Source: Massilioclostridium coli
GTDB lineage: Bacteria > Bacillota > Clostridia > Oscillospirales > Ruminococcaceae
Assembly (NCBI RefSeq): GCF_900095865.1
Contig: NZ_FMIZ01000006.1
Location: 434,001-498,000 of the forward strand
Direction of reading: 5' to 3'
Length of the DNA: 64,000 bases
The first letter of the stretch is position 1, and each line of letters opens with the position of its first letter. Positions 1 through 7,954 of this stretch are shown here, in pieces. The position numbers and the translations under genes are program-made. Under the pieces are notes generated by a model. That model made no database searches and was not told where the DNA came from. It was given only the letters and a program-made list of their open reading frames with translations.

Positions 1-2
1 CC

Positions 3-941
3 CTTTATAAAGCGTTCCTGTTAGAACCAAAGGATATTTGCCAACAATGGATTTCTGCCTTTATTCCTGGTAAAGAACTGGCTACACAAAATCTATCTGA
101 ACCTCAAAACGGAGATTACAACTACCAATATAATTACCAAACAATAGACAATGAGTACTTGATTCTAGATACCCACAAACAGCAATACCGAAACCTCTCC
201 AGTAAGGTAACATCCATTTACGATGATAATAGTCAGCCTTATCATTATATTGCTTTTGCAGATGATATGGGAGAATTAACTTTAAGGGAACGTTTTCCTA
301 AACAAGAACTAGAAAACTTTCCTAAAGAATCCGCTATCCAACAGGTAAATGAAAAAATCCAAGCATTGGGGATATCCAATCTATCACAACCCCGTGTATA
401 CGCAATGGATGTGGATTCTGTAAATAACTGGGTGAATTCTATTAAAAATGACCCTGTTTTGAGTCAAACCGGTGTTCCAGCTAGCTGGGATCGTTCCCAA
501 GAATGTTATTATATTGTATACGACTGCTGTGTAGATGGTGTAAAAATAACCCATAACCAGATACAACCACCGATAGTCACCAATTCGTATGGTACAAAGC
601 TTACAGTCTTTATCAATCAAAATGGAATTATTTCTTTTGAAGCAACCGATTTTTACCAGGCAAATGCAACTCAACAAAATATTTCTATTATCAGCTTAGA
701 AAATGCTTTGAAGCAATTTTTAGAAAATTATAAAAACACTTTTGCTGAAGAATCCAAAACAGTTACCTATATTAGTCTACAATACGTCCCTAAAGAAACC
801 ACACTATCCAAAAATGAGTTTGAGCTACATCCTACCTGGATTATTGCTTGGCATAATACTTCAGATATGGATACGTCAAATGATATTGAACAATATGAAT
901 ATGTTGATGCCATCACAGGAAAATTAATGACCTTCCATTAA
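3..941 (+). CDS. Uncharacterised lipoprotein paralog, 5'-truncated by the window edge
   Basis: The reading frame is open from the first codon of the window (base 3), so only the C-terminal ~312 residues are present and the signal peptide lies outside. A TTG at 159 is internal, because similarity to the next gene (1211-2554) continues upstream of it: both proteins share an LYxA block, an FIPGK block, Y-N-Y-Q, SKxTSIYDD, an RFPK-E-L block, a VYA-D-SVN block and the ending EYVDAITGK. No catalytic motif is visible. The pattern resembles clostridial lipoproteins of the DUF6034 type as I remember them; this is unverified. Function unknown, probably on the outer face of the membrane like its paralog. 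Confidence 0.8.
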   Translation, partial: LYKAFLLEPKDICQQWISAFIPGKELATQNLSEPQNGDYNYQYNYQTIDNEYLILDTHKQQYRNLSSKVTSIYDDNSQPYHYIAFADDMGELTLRERFPKQELENFPKESAIQQVNEKIQALGISNLSQPRVYAMDVDSVNNWVNSIKNDPVLSQTGVPASWDRSQECYYIVYDCCVDGVKITHNQIQPPIVTNSYGTKLTVFINQNGIISFEATDFYQANATQQNISIISLENALKQFLENYKNTFAEESKTVTYISLQYVPKETTLSKNEFELHPTWIIAWHNTSDMDTSNDIEQYEYVDAITGKLMTFH

Positions 942-980
942 AATATAAAAAATTTTAAAAAATTAGAAAGCTTTTTTGTA

Positions 981-1005
981 AAAGAACAGCACCTGTTTTT
1001 CTTTT
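981..1005 (+). terminator. Weak intrinsic terminator after the first lipoprotein gene
   Basis: A short hairpin (GAACAG, loop CAC, CTGTTT) is followed by a T-rich run about 40 bp past the stop codon. The stem is only about 6 bp, so termination would be weak. Confidence 0.35.
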
Positions 1006-1210
1006 ATAATTTTTCACATACCAATTAGTGAATTTTTTACAAAAATAACCTATTGAATCATTATCAATTGATTTTTATACTAAATTTCGACAAATATTGA
1101 TATTTTATCTGCTTTTCTTATAGTTACGGTACGATATAAGTAGATAGTAAGTTCATTTTGCTTGATTAAGTTGTAACAAAAAGTAGAAAGATTGATGGAG
1201 GTGGATTTGT

Positions 1211-2554
1211 ATGTTAAAAAAAATAATCAGTATCCTACTAGCCGTTGGGCTGTTTTTACTCTGTTGTAGCGGATGCTCCAGATGCTCGAACAAAGGGGAA
1301 GACACAGACTCAGCCGCTTTAAACAATGGCTCTAGTAATAGCCCATCTGCTTCCCAATCAGCCAATAACAATAATACCGCAGAGGGAGATAACAATACAG
1401 ATGCCACAACGCCAAACGCAAGCAGACAACGTCCAGGTAGCCTAAAAGACATCAAAGGGGTAACCGACCTTTCAAAACTTCCGGACTATTTAAAAGGGTC
1501 ATTGGAACAATACCTTACCATAGAAGCTGATATTGAAGTATATCCAGAAGGTACGTATAACCTATATCAAGCTACCTTACAAGATACTGAAAAAGTATAT
1601 CAAAAATGGGTCGATACATTCATTCCTGGAAAGCAGTTTGCCTCGCAAAACCATATGCAGGATATGATGCTGAACGATGACACAATTCCAAACTATAATT
1701 ATCAAGATCAAACGATAGATGGAGAAAGTTTATTGATTAGCAATAATTTCCATATGTTCACAGATAATTCTAGTAAAATAACTTCAATCTATGATGACCT
1801 AAGTAATCCAGCTAAAATCCCCATCCTTAGTGTAGGGCAATCCGAATCAAAGGACATCGTATTGAGAAACCGCTTTCCAAAAGAGGAATTAGCTGGATTT
1901 AGTAAAGATTCTGCCCTTGCAATGGTGGAAGAAAAAATAAATGCCCTGGGAATTCAAAATTTAGGAAATCCTAATGTGTATGCCCTGGATATAGAATCCG
2001 TAAACAAATGGATTCAAAATGAAGTAAAACCGAATGCGGATAGTATCCAATATGCTTCTGGTGTCCCAACAGAATGGACCAATCAAAATCAAGAGTGCTA
2101 TTATATTACTTACAACATGATGTTAGGCGGTGTCAAATTTACAGACAGCAGCACCCCTAATCTGACTGGCAAAGTACTCAATGACCCCATCATGACCACC
2201 GGAAGCGGCCTACAGGCATTTGTCAACCAAAATGGCATTTTCTATTTTTATTTCGGAGATATCTATAATGTAAAAACAACACAAAAAAACCTGTCTTGCA
2301 TCAGCATGGAACAGGCAATCTCGGTATACGCCGAAAAATATAAAAACGCTTTTGAAGAAGAAGCGAGAAAAGCGGTTAAAATCCAATTATTATATGTTCC
2401 AAAATATGAAGAAGATTTTAACTTTGAATTACGCCCTGCCTGGGTAATATCCTCACAAACAAAAGTGAATCCAGAATTGCCGGAAGAAGAACAAAACTAT
2501 GTTACTAAGGATTATGTAGATGCGATTACTGGAGAAATGATGAACTACCGTTAA
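1211..2554 (+). CDS. Uncharacterised secreted lipoprotein (paralog of the preceding gene)
   Basis: 447 residues. The N-terminus is a lipoprotein signal: KK, then a hydrophobic ISILLAVGLFLL segment, then Cys-rich CCSGCSRC giving one or more lipobox-like cysteines near residues 19-25. A low-complexity Ser/Asn/Thr linker (about residues 30-75) follows, then a folded domain of about 370 residues homologous to the gene at 3-941. GGAGG lies 8-9 nt before the ATG. There are no recognisable enzyme motifs, so a structural or binding role at the cell surface is only a guess. The tandem arrangement indicates a local duplication. DUF6034-like is a tentative, memory-based family suggestion. Confidence 0.8.
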   Translation: MLKKIISILLAVGLFLLCCSGCSRCSNKGEDTDSAALNNGSSNSPSASQSANNNNTAEGDNNTDATTPNASRQRPGSLKDIKGVTDLSKLPDYLKGSLEQYLTIEADIEVYPEGTYNLYQATLQDTEKVYQKWVDTFIPGKQFASQNHMQDMMLNDDTIPNYNYQDQTIDGESLLISNNFHMFTDNSSKITSIYDDLSNPAKIPILSVGQSESKDIVLRNRFPKEELAGFSKDSALAMVEEKINALGIQNLGNPNVYALDIESVNKWIQNEVKPNADSIQYASGVPTEWTNQNQECYYITYNMMLGGVKFTDSSTPNLTGKVLNDPIMTTGSGLQAFVNQNGIFYFYFGDIYNVKTTQKNLSCISMEQAISVYAEKYKNAFEEEARKAVKIQLLYVPKYEEDFNFELRPAWVISSQTKVNPELPEEEQNYVTKDYVDAITGEMMNYR

Positions 2555-2713
2555 TCCAAAATCATCTATTAATACAATAACAGATCTTATTATATTTGTA
2601 TAAATTGAAATATAAATTACTATAAGTAAAATAAAACTTGTATACTATATTTCTAATAAAAAATAATTTCAAATCCTATTACAACTTTTTTTGCTTGAAT
2701 TTCATATATGAGT

Positions 2714-2748
2714 AAAAAAGTAGCCTCTAAAATTAGAGGCTACTTTTT
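2714..2748. terminator. Bidirectional intrinsic terminator between lipoprotein and rnr
   Basis: A near-perfect palindrome (arms AAAAAGTAGCCTCTAA and complement, 2-nt loop) with A-run and T-run flanks. It can stop the lipoprotein transcript on + and the convergent rnr transcript on -. It lies 8 bp beyond the rnr stop codon. Confidence 0.9.
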
Positions 2749-2755
2749 GGATATT

Positions 2756-4873
2756 CTATTTTTCTGGTTCGACCAGTTCAAAATCAATATTTCCCGCATT
2801 CACATCCGCAGCAACACATTGCACCATAACATGCTGCCCTACTTGATAGGATTTTCCTGTCACAGAATTATTCAAACGGATAAATCCATCATATTCATAA
2901 GGTCCATCCAAACTTTCTATTTTGATATATCCCTCCACTGTATTAGGAAGTTCTACATAGAATCCCCTCCCCAATACCGAAATAATAATCCCTTCAAATA
3001 TTTCACCAATATGGTGGGTCATATATTCCGCTTTATAACAGTCCTCACAATCACGTTCAATCTGCATAGCAAGCATTTCAGTTTCACTGGAATGACGAGC
3101 AGCTTGTACCACAAATTTCTGGTAACGTTTTTGAATGGCATCCATACTATCATGATAACACAGCAGGTCACTTAAAATGCGATGGATCGTTAAATCAGGA
3201 TAACGGCGAATTGGAGAAGTAAAATGAGAATAATTTTCCAATGCCAAACCATAATGTCCAATGGGGAATTCGCTGTATTTTGCTTTGGACATGGTGCGCA
3301 AAACCTGTGTATTTACAATGGGGAACAATTCTGTATCTCTGGATTTTTCCAATATCTTGGACATCACCCCAGGCTTCATTTTAGGTTCTACCTTGTTGGA
3401 TGGTAACCCTAACCGGTCTAAAATTTGTTTCAAGCTGGAAACCTTTTCAGGGGATGGTCGTTCATGAACACGGTAAACAAATGGAATATCCTGTTTTCTG
3501 GCAAGAGTAGCGGCTGCCTCATTTGCCAATAACATAAATTCTTCAATAATCCCTTCTGATATTCCCTGCGTCCTTGGCTGGATATCTACAATCTGTTCCC
3601 GGTCATCAATTAAAATCTTACTTTCGGTTGTTTCAATTTGTGGGGCACCTCGTTTGATCTTATTTTTCAACAGGATTTGGTATAGTTCATACATCAATTG
3701 GATTTCTGGCTTTACAATCTCATATTTTTGCTTGATTTCTTCTGTAGCAGTATCATCCAAAATGCTGTTAATTTCTTTATAAATTCCTTTGATTCGGGAA
3801 CGGATAATCGTCTTTTTAAAGGTAAAATTGGTTAATTTCCCATCAAATCCAACATTTAACAGTGCGGAAAATGCCAAACGTTCCTCATCTGGATTTAAAG
3901 AGCAAATTCCATTGGAAAGTTCCTTTGGTAACATAGGAACTACTTTGTTAGCATAATAAATACTAGTTCCCCGTTCAAATGCTTCCAAGTCCAATGGTGA
4001 ACGGTATTTTACATAGTGGGAGACATCCGCAATATGCACCCCAACATAATAGCAATGTTCCCCTTTTTCAATCGAGATGGCATCATCTAAGTCTTTGGAT
4101 TCCGCGCTATCAATTGTAAAAATGGGTAAGTCCGTCAAATCCAAACGGTGGCGGCGTTCCACATCAGAAATCCCTTTCTGTGCAATTCTAGCCGCATTAT
4201 CTTGTACTTCAGAAGGAAATTCTGTGCTAATTCCGTTTGCCTCTAAAATAGCTGCCGCACATGCCGAAGCAGTTTCAGCGCTGCCATGACTGCTTACCAG
4301 TTCGCACCTGTGTTCACTGTGGCGGTTTCCACGGGAAATTGCCTTAGCTATCACTTTATCTCCTATAGCAGCTTCTATCCCTTCTGGTATCGTAACAGGG
4401 ATTAGGTCTTTGGAAAGGGAATCCGGCATAACAAAATAACGCTTTCCTTGTTTTTGTAAGATACCAGTAAAGGTAGATGGGCCATATTGGGTAATCGAAA
4501 CCACAACGCCTTCTTCACTCTCACCAAGTTGTTTTTGTGGCTTTACCAGAACAAAGTCATCCTGCATTGCCCCTTGGCTATGTTTGCCAGGAATAAAAAT
4601 CTGGGCATCATCCGATAAACGCTGTGCAAAACAAAACGTCCGATTATTGCGGACAATTTTTGCAGGATAAATCCCCAATGCCTTTGGTGTATAATACCGA
4701 TTTTTCAAATATACGGTTTTTCCATTGGCACAAAGGCGCTGAATCGAATTCCGCACCATATCCAGCGTAATATTTTTTCCTCTTGCCACTTTCTTTAATT
4801 CCCCAAATAAGAGCCCTTTTTTGCCTGATCTTACAATTGCCGCCAATAATTTATCATCAATATTTTTTTTCAT
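2756..4873 (-). CDS. rnr: Ribonuclease R (RNB-family 3'-5' exoribonuclease)
   Basis: Hydrolytic 3'-5' exoribonuclease that degrades structured RNA and takes part in RNA quality control. The start is the ATG at 4873 (MKKNIDDK, 705 aa), behind a good AAGGAGAG site; the frame extends 17 codons upstream, but that part lies over a hairpin and is unlikely to be translated. Domains in order: N-terminal winged-helix region (~1-70), cold-shock-type OB folds (~75-220), RNB catalytic domain (~250-580) with the Asp cluster DSAESKDLDDA near 254-264, and a C-terminal S1 domain (~620-700). It is co-directional with secG and 71 bp downstream of it, the usual clostridial secG-rnr pairing. No smpB or ssrA follows here. 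Confidence 0.95.
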   Translation of the reverse strand: MKKNIDDKLLAAIVRSGKKGLLFGELKKVARGKNITLDMVRNSIQRLCANGKTVYLKNRYYTPKALGIYPAKIVRNNRTFCFAQRLSDDAQIFIPGKHSQGAMQDDFVLVKPQKQLGESEEGVVVSITQYGPSTFTGILQKQGKRYFVMPDSLSKDLIPVTIPEGIEAAIGDKVIAKAISRGNRHSEHRCELVSSHGSAETASACAAAILEANGISTEFPSEVQDNAARIAQKGISDVERRHRLDLTDLPIFTIDSAESKDLDDAISIEKGEHCYYVGVHIADVSHYVKYRSPLDLEAFERGTSIYYANKVVPMLPKELSNGICSLNPDEERLAFSALLNVGFDGKLTNFTFKKTIIRSRIKGIYKEINSILDDTATEEIKQKYEIVKPEIQLMYELYQILLKNKIKRGAPQIETTESKILIDDREQIVDIQPRTQGISEGIIEEFMLLANEAAATLARKQDIPFVYRVHERPSPEKVSSLKQILDRLGLPSNKVEPKMKPGVMSKILEKSRDTELFPIVNTQVLRTMSKAKYSEFPIGHYGLALENYSHFTSPIRRYPDLTIHRILSDLLCYHDSMDAIQKRYQKFVVQAARHSSETEMLAMQIERDCEDCYKAEYMTHHIGEIFEGIIISVLGRGFYVELPNTVEGYIKIESLDGPYEYDGFIRLNNSVTGKSYQVGQHVMVQCVAADVNAGNIDFELVEPEK

Positions 4874-4897
4874 GAGTCTCTCCTTGTAACTAGTAAA

Positions 4898-4924
4898 ATG
4901 CCCTGCGCAGAAAACGCAGGGCAT
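4898..4924 (-). terminator. Intercistronic hairpin between secG and rnr
   Basis: 10-bp perfect stem (ATGCCCTGCG / CGCAGGGCAT, 7-nt loop) followed on the minus strand by only four T residues. It probably acts as a partial terminator or mRNA-stabilising hairpin that lowers rnr relative to secG. Confidence 0.6.
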
Positions 4925-4943
4925 TTATGAGTTTCATGTGCTC

Positions 4944-5195
4944 TTATTTTACAAAAACCGCAACAACGTTGATAGCAATGCATAATACAAAAAATGCGAT
5001 TGCAACGAATTTTGTAAATCTAGAAAGCTGTGCATCTCTTGTTCTGTTACCATTGGTATCTAAATAAGATTCTGTACTGCCACCTGTCAGACCAGACAAA
5101 CCTCTGTCTTTGCTTTCTTGCAGCATAACCAAAACGATAATTATAATACTAGCCAGTAACAGCAGAGCCCCGCCGACAATTTGTAATACGCTCAT
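4944..5195 (-). CDS. secG: Preprotein translocase subunit SecG
   Basis: Small membrane subunit of the SecYEG channel. 83 residues from the ATG at 5195 (MSVLQIVGG), chosen because GGAGG lies 8 nt upstream; two ATGs at 5210 and 5213 have no ribosome site. Two transmembrane segments (~4-24 and ~60-80) flank a cytoplasmic loop with the SecG-typical pattern QESKDRGLSGLTGG. Length and topology are normal for Firmicutes. It is first in the secG-rnr unit, with a good promoter 46-74 bp upstream. Confidence 0.93.
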   Translation of the reverse strand: MSVLQIVGGALLLLASIIIIVLVMLQESKDRGLSGLTGGSTESYLDTNGNRTRDAQLSRFTKFVAIAFFVLCIAINVVAVFVK

Positions 5196-5240
5196 GAATG
5201 TAACCTCCATCATAATCTAAAAAAATTATGTGCATTTCAT

Positions 5241-5269
5241 ATGATAACATACAAACCATAAAAATGCAA
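5241..5269 (-). promoter_or_regulatory. Sigma-A-type promoter of secG-rnr
   Basis: On the minus strand TTGCAT (5264-5269), a 17-bp spacer, then TATCAT (5241-5246), followed about 30 nt later by the secG ribosome site. Confidence 0.65.
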
Positions 5270-5705
5270 GTATTTTGTTTACACAATGGAACAATTTTCT
5301 AAGAATATATTAAAATTTTTTGTTGATACTAAAAGTACATCACAACAAAAAAGAAATCAGCATGTTAGAAAGTAATTTTATTTTATAATAAAATTTGTTT
5401 TTTAATCTGCTAAAAATTGCGTTTGCTTTTCTAAATTGTGATGTTACCGCCAGAAAACTGGCGGTATTTTTATGTGAAGCAAAAAACTAACTGAAGTGAA
5501 TCAACTACAGATCCAGGGCACATATCAAATCAGATGTTAAAAATTGATATTTTCCCACACAATTATTTTGTTATGAGTAAAAGAAAAAATTTTACATAGG
5601 CACACCATGAGTATATCTTGTAAAAATGTTTACTATTAGTATGCCACAAAATTGTAGGATAAGAGTAACCCCAGTTTGAAAAAATTTTTAATTTTTACAT
5701 TGTGG
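5270..5705. other. Intergenic region without a supported gene; one hairpin
   Basis: AT-rich, no convincing ORF and no tmRNA or SRP signature. The only clear structure is an inverted repeat at 5445-5466 (TACCGCCAG, AAAA loop, CTGGCGGTA) followed by TTTTTA on the + strand. That is a good + strand terminator, but no + strand gene lies upstream. The same 9-bp arms recur at 29818-29841. Confidence 0.5.
5445..5472 (+). terminator. Orphan intrinsic terminator (CCGCCAG hairpin)
   Basis: 9-bp GC-rich stem with AAAA loop and a T-run on the + strand. No annotated + strand gene precedes it, so it either ends an unseen short transcript or is a dispersed hairpin element. Confidence 0.5.
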
Positions 5706-7940
5706 TTAGGAAAGTTTTAACTGTTCCCCTTTATCTTCTTCCCGCAAAACAGCCCCTCTGGCGGGTACCGATTTGGTACGGAAACGATGGGCATTTTCCA
5801 GCATATCCTCCTGATAAGGCTTTACCTGCTCCAGCAAGCAGTTCTTATTTAAGGTCATCACCGCAACCCCTTGATTGTCACGGGTCGTTTTGGATTGAAT
5901 CATACCAGAATGGAACAATAAATACCGCTGGTTATTGGAAACCATCAAATATTCTTGATCTTCCTGCTGGCAGAAACAAGTCACCAAAGGAGCCTTCGTT
6001 CCGTAAGCTTTTGCTAATTTTTTACGGTTGGTTTTGGTTGCGTAGGAACTTAATGGTACCTTTGAGACTTTGCCATTATCAAAGAAAAATAACATGGTTT
6101 CAGAATAATCTTTGGTATACGCCATCCCCACAATTCTTTCTTCCTCATCAAAGTTTAATTTTGCAGGTACATAATCCCCCATTACGCTGGCTTTGGTATC
6201 TGCAAACTGGCTTAAATTGGTTTTGTACACCTGTGCTTGATTGGTAAAAAACAATAAATCGGTATTATTGGTTGTTTCAATGTGGGTGATGATTTGGTCA
6301 TCTTCTTTTAGTTTATGTTCCCCACTCATGCGCAAAGATTGGGGAGTGATTTTTTTCAAATATCCCTCCGCTGTCAGGAACAAGTTTACTGGATAATCTG
6401 GAACTGTTTCTTCCTCCAGATCTTCCAAGTCTTCCTCTGGATAAATAAAGAGCGTCTTTCTTGGTTGGGAATATTTTTTGATAACATCCTTCAGTTCTTT
6501 GATAATAATCTGTTTGATTTTGCGTTTTTCTGCCAGAATCTCTTCCATCTCCTGGATATCCTGTTTTAACTGTTCGATTTCCTGGGTGCGCTTTAACAAG
6601 TATTCCTTATTTAGGTTACGCAGCTTGATTTCTGCAATAAATTCCGCCTGGATTTCATCAATCCCAAAACCGATCATTAAGTTTGCCACAACTTCGCTGT
6701 CTTCTTCGGTTTCCCGGATAATCCGGATGGCTTTATCAATATCCAGAATAATTTTCTGCAAACCAGTCAACAGATGGAGCTTGTCCTTTTTCTTATTCAG
6801 CTCAAAACATACTCGGCGGCGGATACATTCCATACGGAACGCAGACCATTCTTCCAGAATGCCCCGGACACCTAATACCTGTGGCGTCCCCCCAACCAGT
6901 ACATTGAAGTTACAAGAATAAGAATCCTCCAACGGCGTCATTTTAAACAAACGGCGCATCAATTTGTCCGGATCTGTCCCACGCTTTAAGTCCAATGTCA
7001 GTTTTAAGCCGGAAAGGTCGGTTTCATCCCTTAAATCGGAAATCTCACGGATTTTATTGGATTTAATCAAATCAATAATTTTATCCATAATCGCTTCTAC
7101 GGTAGTGGTTGGCGGAATTTCCGTAATATCAATGCAATTCTGGGATTTATCATAAGCATACCGGCAACGGACTTTAGCGGAACCTCTACCCGTCCGGTAA
7201 ATTTTTTCCAGTTCTTCCTGGTTTTGCACCAAAAAGCCGCCGCCTGGGAAATCAGGCCCTTTTAAAGTTTCGGAAATCTCACAATCCGGATTTTTTAAAT
7301 AGGCAATGGCGGTTTCGCACACTTCCTGCAAATTAAATGGACAAATCGAGCTTGCCATGGATACCGCAATCCCCACGTTGGCATTGACCAAAATCGAAGG
7401 GAAGGTAGTAGGCAACAACAATGGTTCTGTTGTGGTATTATCGTAGTTTGGAACAAAATCCACAGTATCCTTGTCAATATCTCGGAAAAGCTCCCCACAA
7501 ATTGGGTCAAGCTTTACCTCGGTATAACGGGAAGCAGCATATGCCATATCCCTGGAATAGGCACGGCCAAAGTTCCCCTTACTGTCTACATAAGGGTGCA
7601 ATAACGCCTGATAGCCACGGGAGAGCCTCACCATGGTTTCATAAATCGTGGCGTCCCCGTGGGGATTCAGTTTCATCGTCTGTCCCACCACGTTGGCGGA
7701 TTTGGTTTTTTGCCCTGTTAGCAGCCCCATTTTATACATTGTATATAATAATTTCCGGTGGGATGGTTTAAACCCATCAATTTCCGGCAAAGCACGGGAA
7801 AGGATAACACTCATGGCATAGGGCATGTAGTTTTTCTCCAAGGTTTCAGTAATTGCTTGTTCTTCTACAATCCCTGCCCCTTCAATATAAGCTTCATGGT
7901 TTACCTTTTTTGGTGTTGTGTCAGATTTTTTTCGAGCCAT
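5706..7940 (-). CDS. parC: Type IIA topoisomerase subunit A, ParC-like
   Basis: DNA-cleaving subunit of a topoisomerase IV/gyrase-type enzyme, 744 aa. The catalytic tyrosine is Y139 in AASRYTEV. The winged-helix region carries NPHGDATIYE (92-101), the equivalent of GyrA HPHGDSAVYD, so the position of GyrA Ser83 is Ala97 and that of Asp87 is Glu101. A coiled-coil region lies at ~430-500 and a short beta-pinwheel C-terminus follows. I see no GyrA-box (QRRGGKG-type), which argues for decatenation rather than supercoiling. AAGGAGG lies just upstream of the ATG, 15 bp after the partner subunit, so the two are one operon. It looks like the extra topoisomerase clade of clostridia rather than housekeeping GyrA. 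Confidence 0.88.
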   Translation of the reverse strand: MARKKSDTTPKKVNHEAYIEGAGIVEEQAITETLEKNYMPYAMSVILSRALPEIDGFKPSHRKLLYTMYKMGLLTGQKTKSANVVGQTMKLNPHGDATIYETMVRLSRGYQALLHPYVDSKGNFGRAYSRDMAYAASRYTEVKLDPICGELFRDIDKDTVDFVPNYDNTTTEPLLLPTTFPSILVNANVGIAVSMASSICPFNLQEVCETAIAYLKNPDCEISETLKGPDFPGGGFLVQNQEELEKIYRTGRGSAKVRCRYAYDKSQNCIDITEIPPTTTVEAIMDKIIDLIKSNKIREISDLRDETDLSGLKLTLDLKRGTDPDKLMRRLFKMTPLEDSYSCNFNVLVGGTPQVLGVRGILEEWSAFRMECIRRRVCFELNKKKDKLHLLTGLQKIILDIDKAIRIIRETEEDSEVVANLMIGFGIDEIQAEFIAEIKLRNLNKEYLLKRTQEIEQLKQDIQEMEEILAEKRKIKQIIIKELKDVIKKYSQPRKTLFIYPEEDLEDLEEETVPDYPVNLFLTAEGYLKKITPQSLRMSGEHKLKEDDQIITHIETTNNTDLLFFTNQAQVYKTNLSQFADTKASVMGDYVPAKLNFDEEERIVGMAYTKDYSETMLFFFDNGKVSKVPLSSYATKTNRKKLAKAYGTKAPLVTCFCQQEDQEYLMVSNNQRYLLFHSGMIQSKTTRDNQGVAVMTLNKNCLLEQVKPYQEDMLENAHRFRTKSVPARGAVLREEDKGEQLKLS

Positions 7941-7954
7941 TTGGTCCTCCTTCC

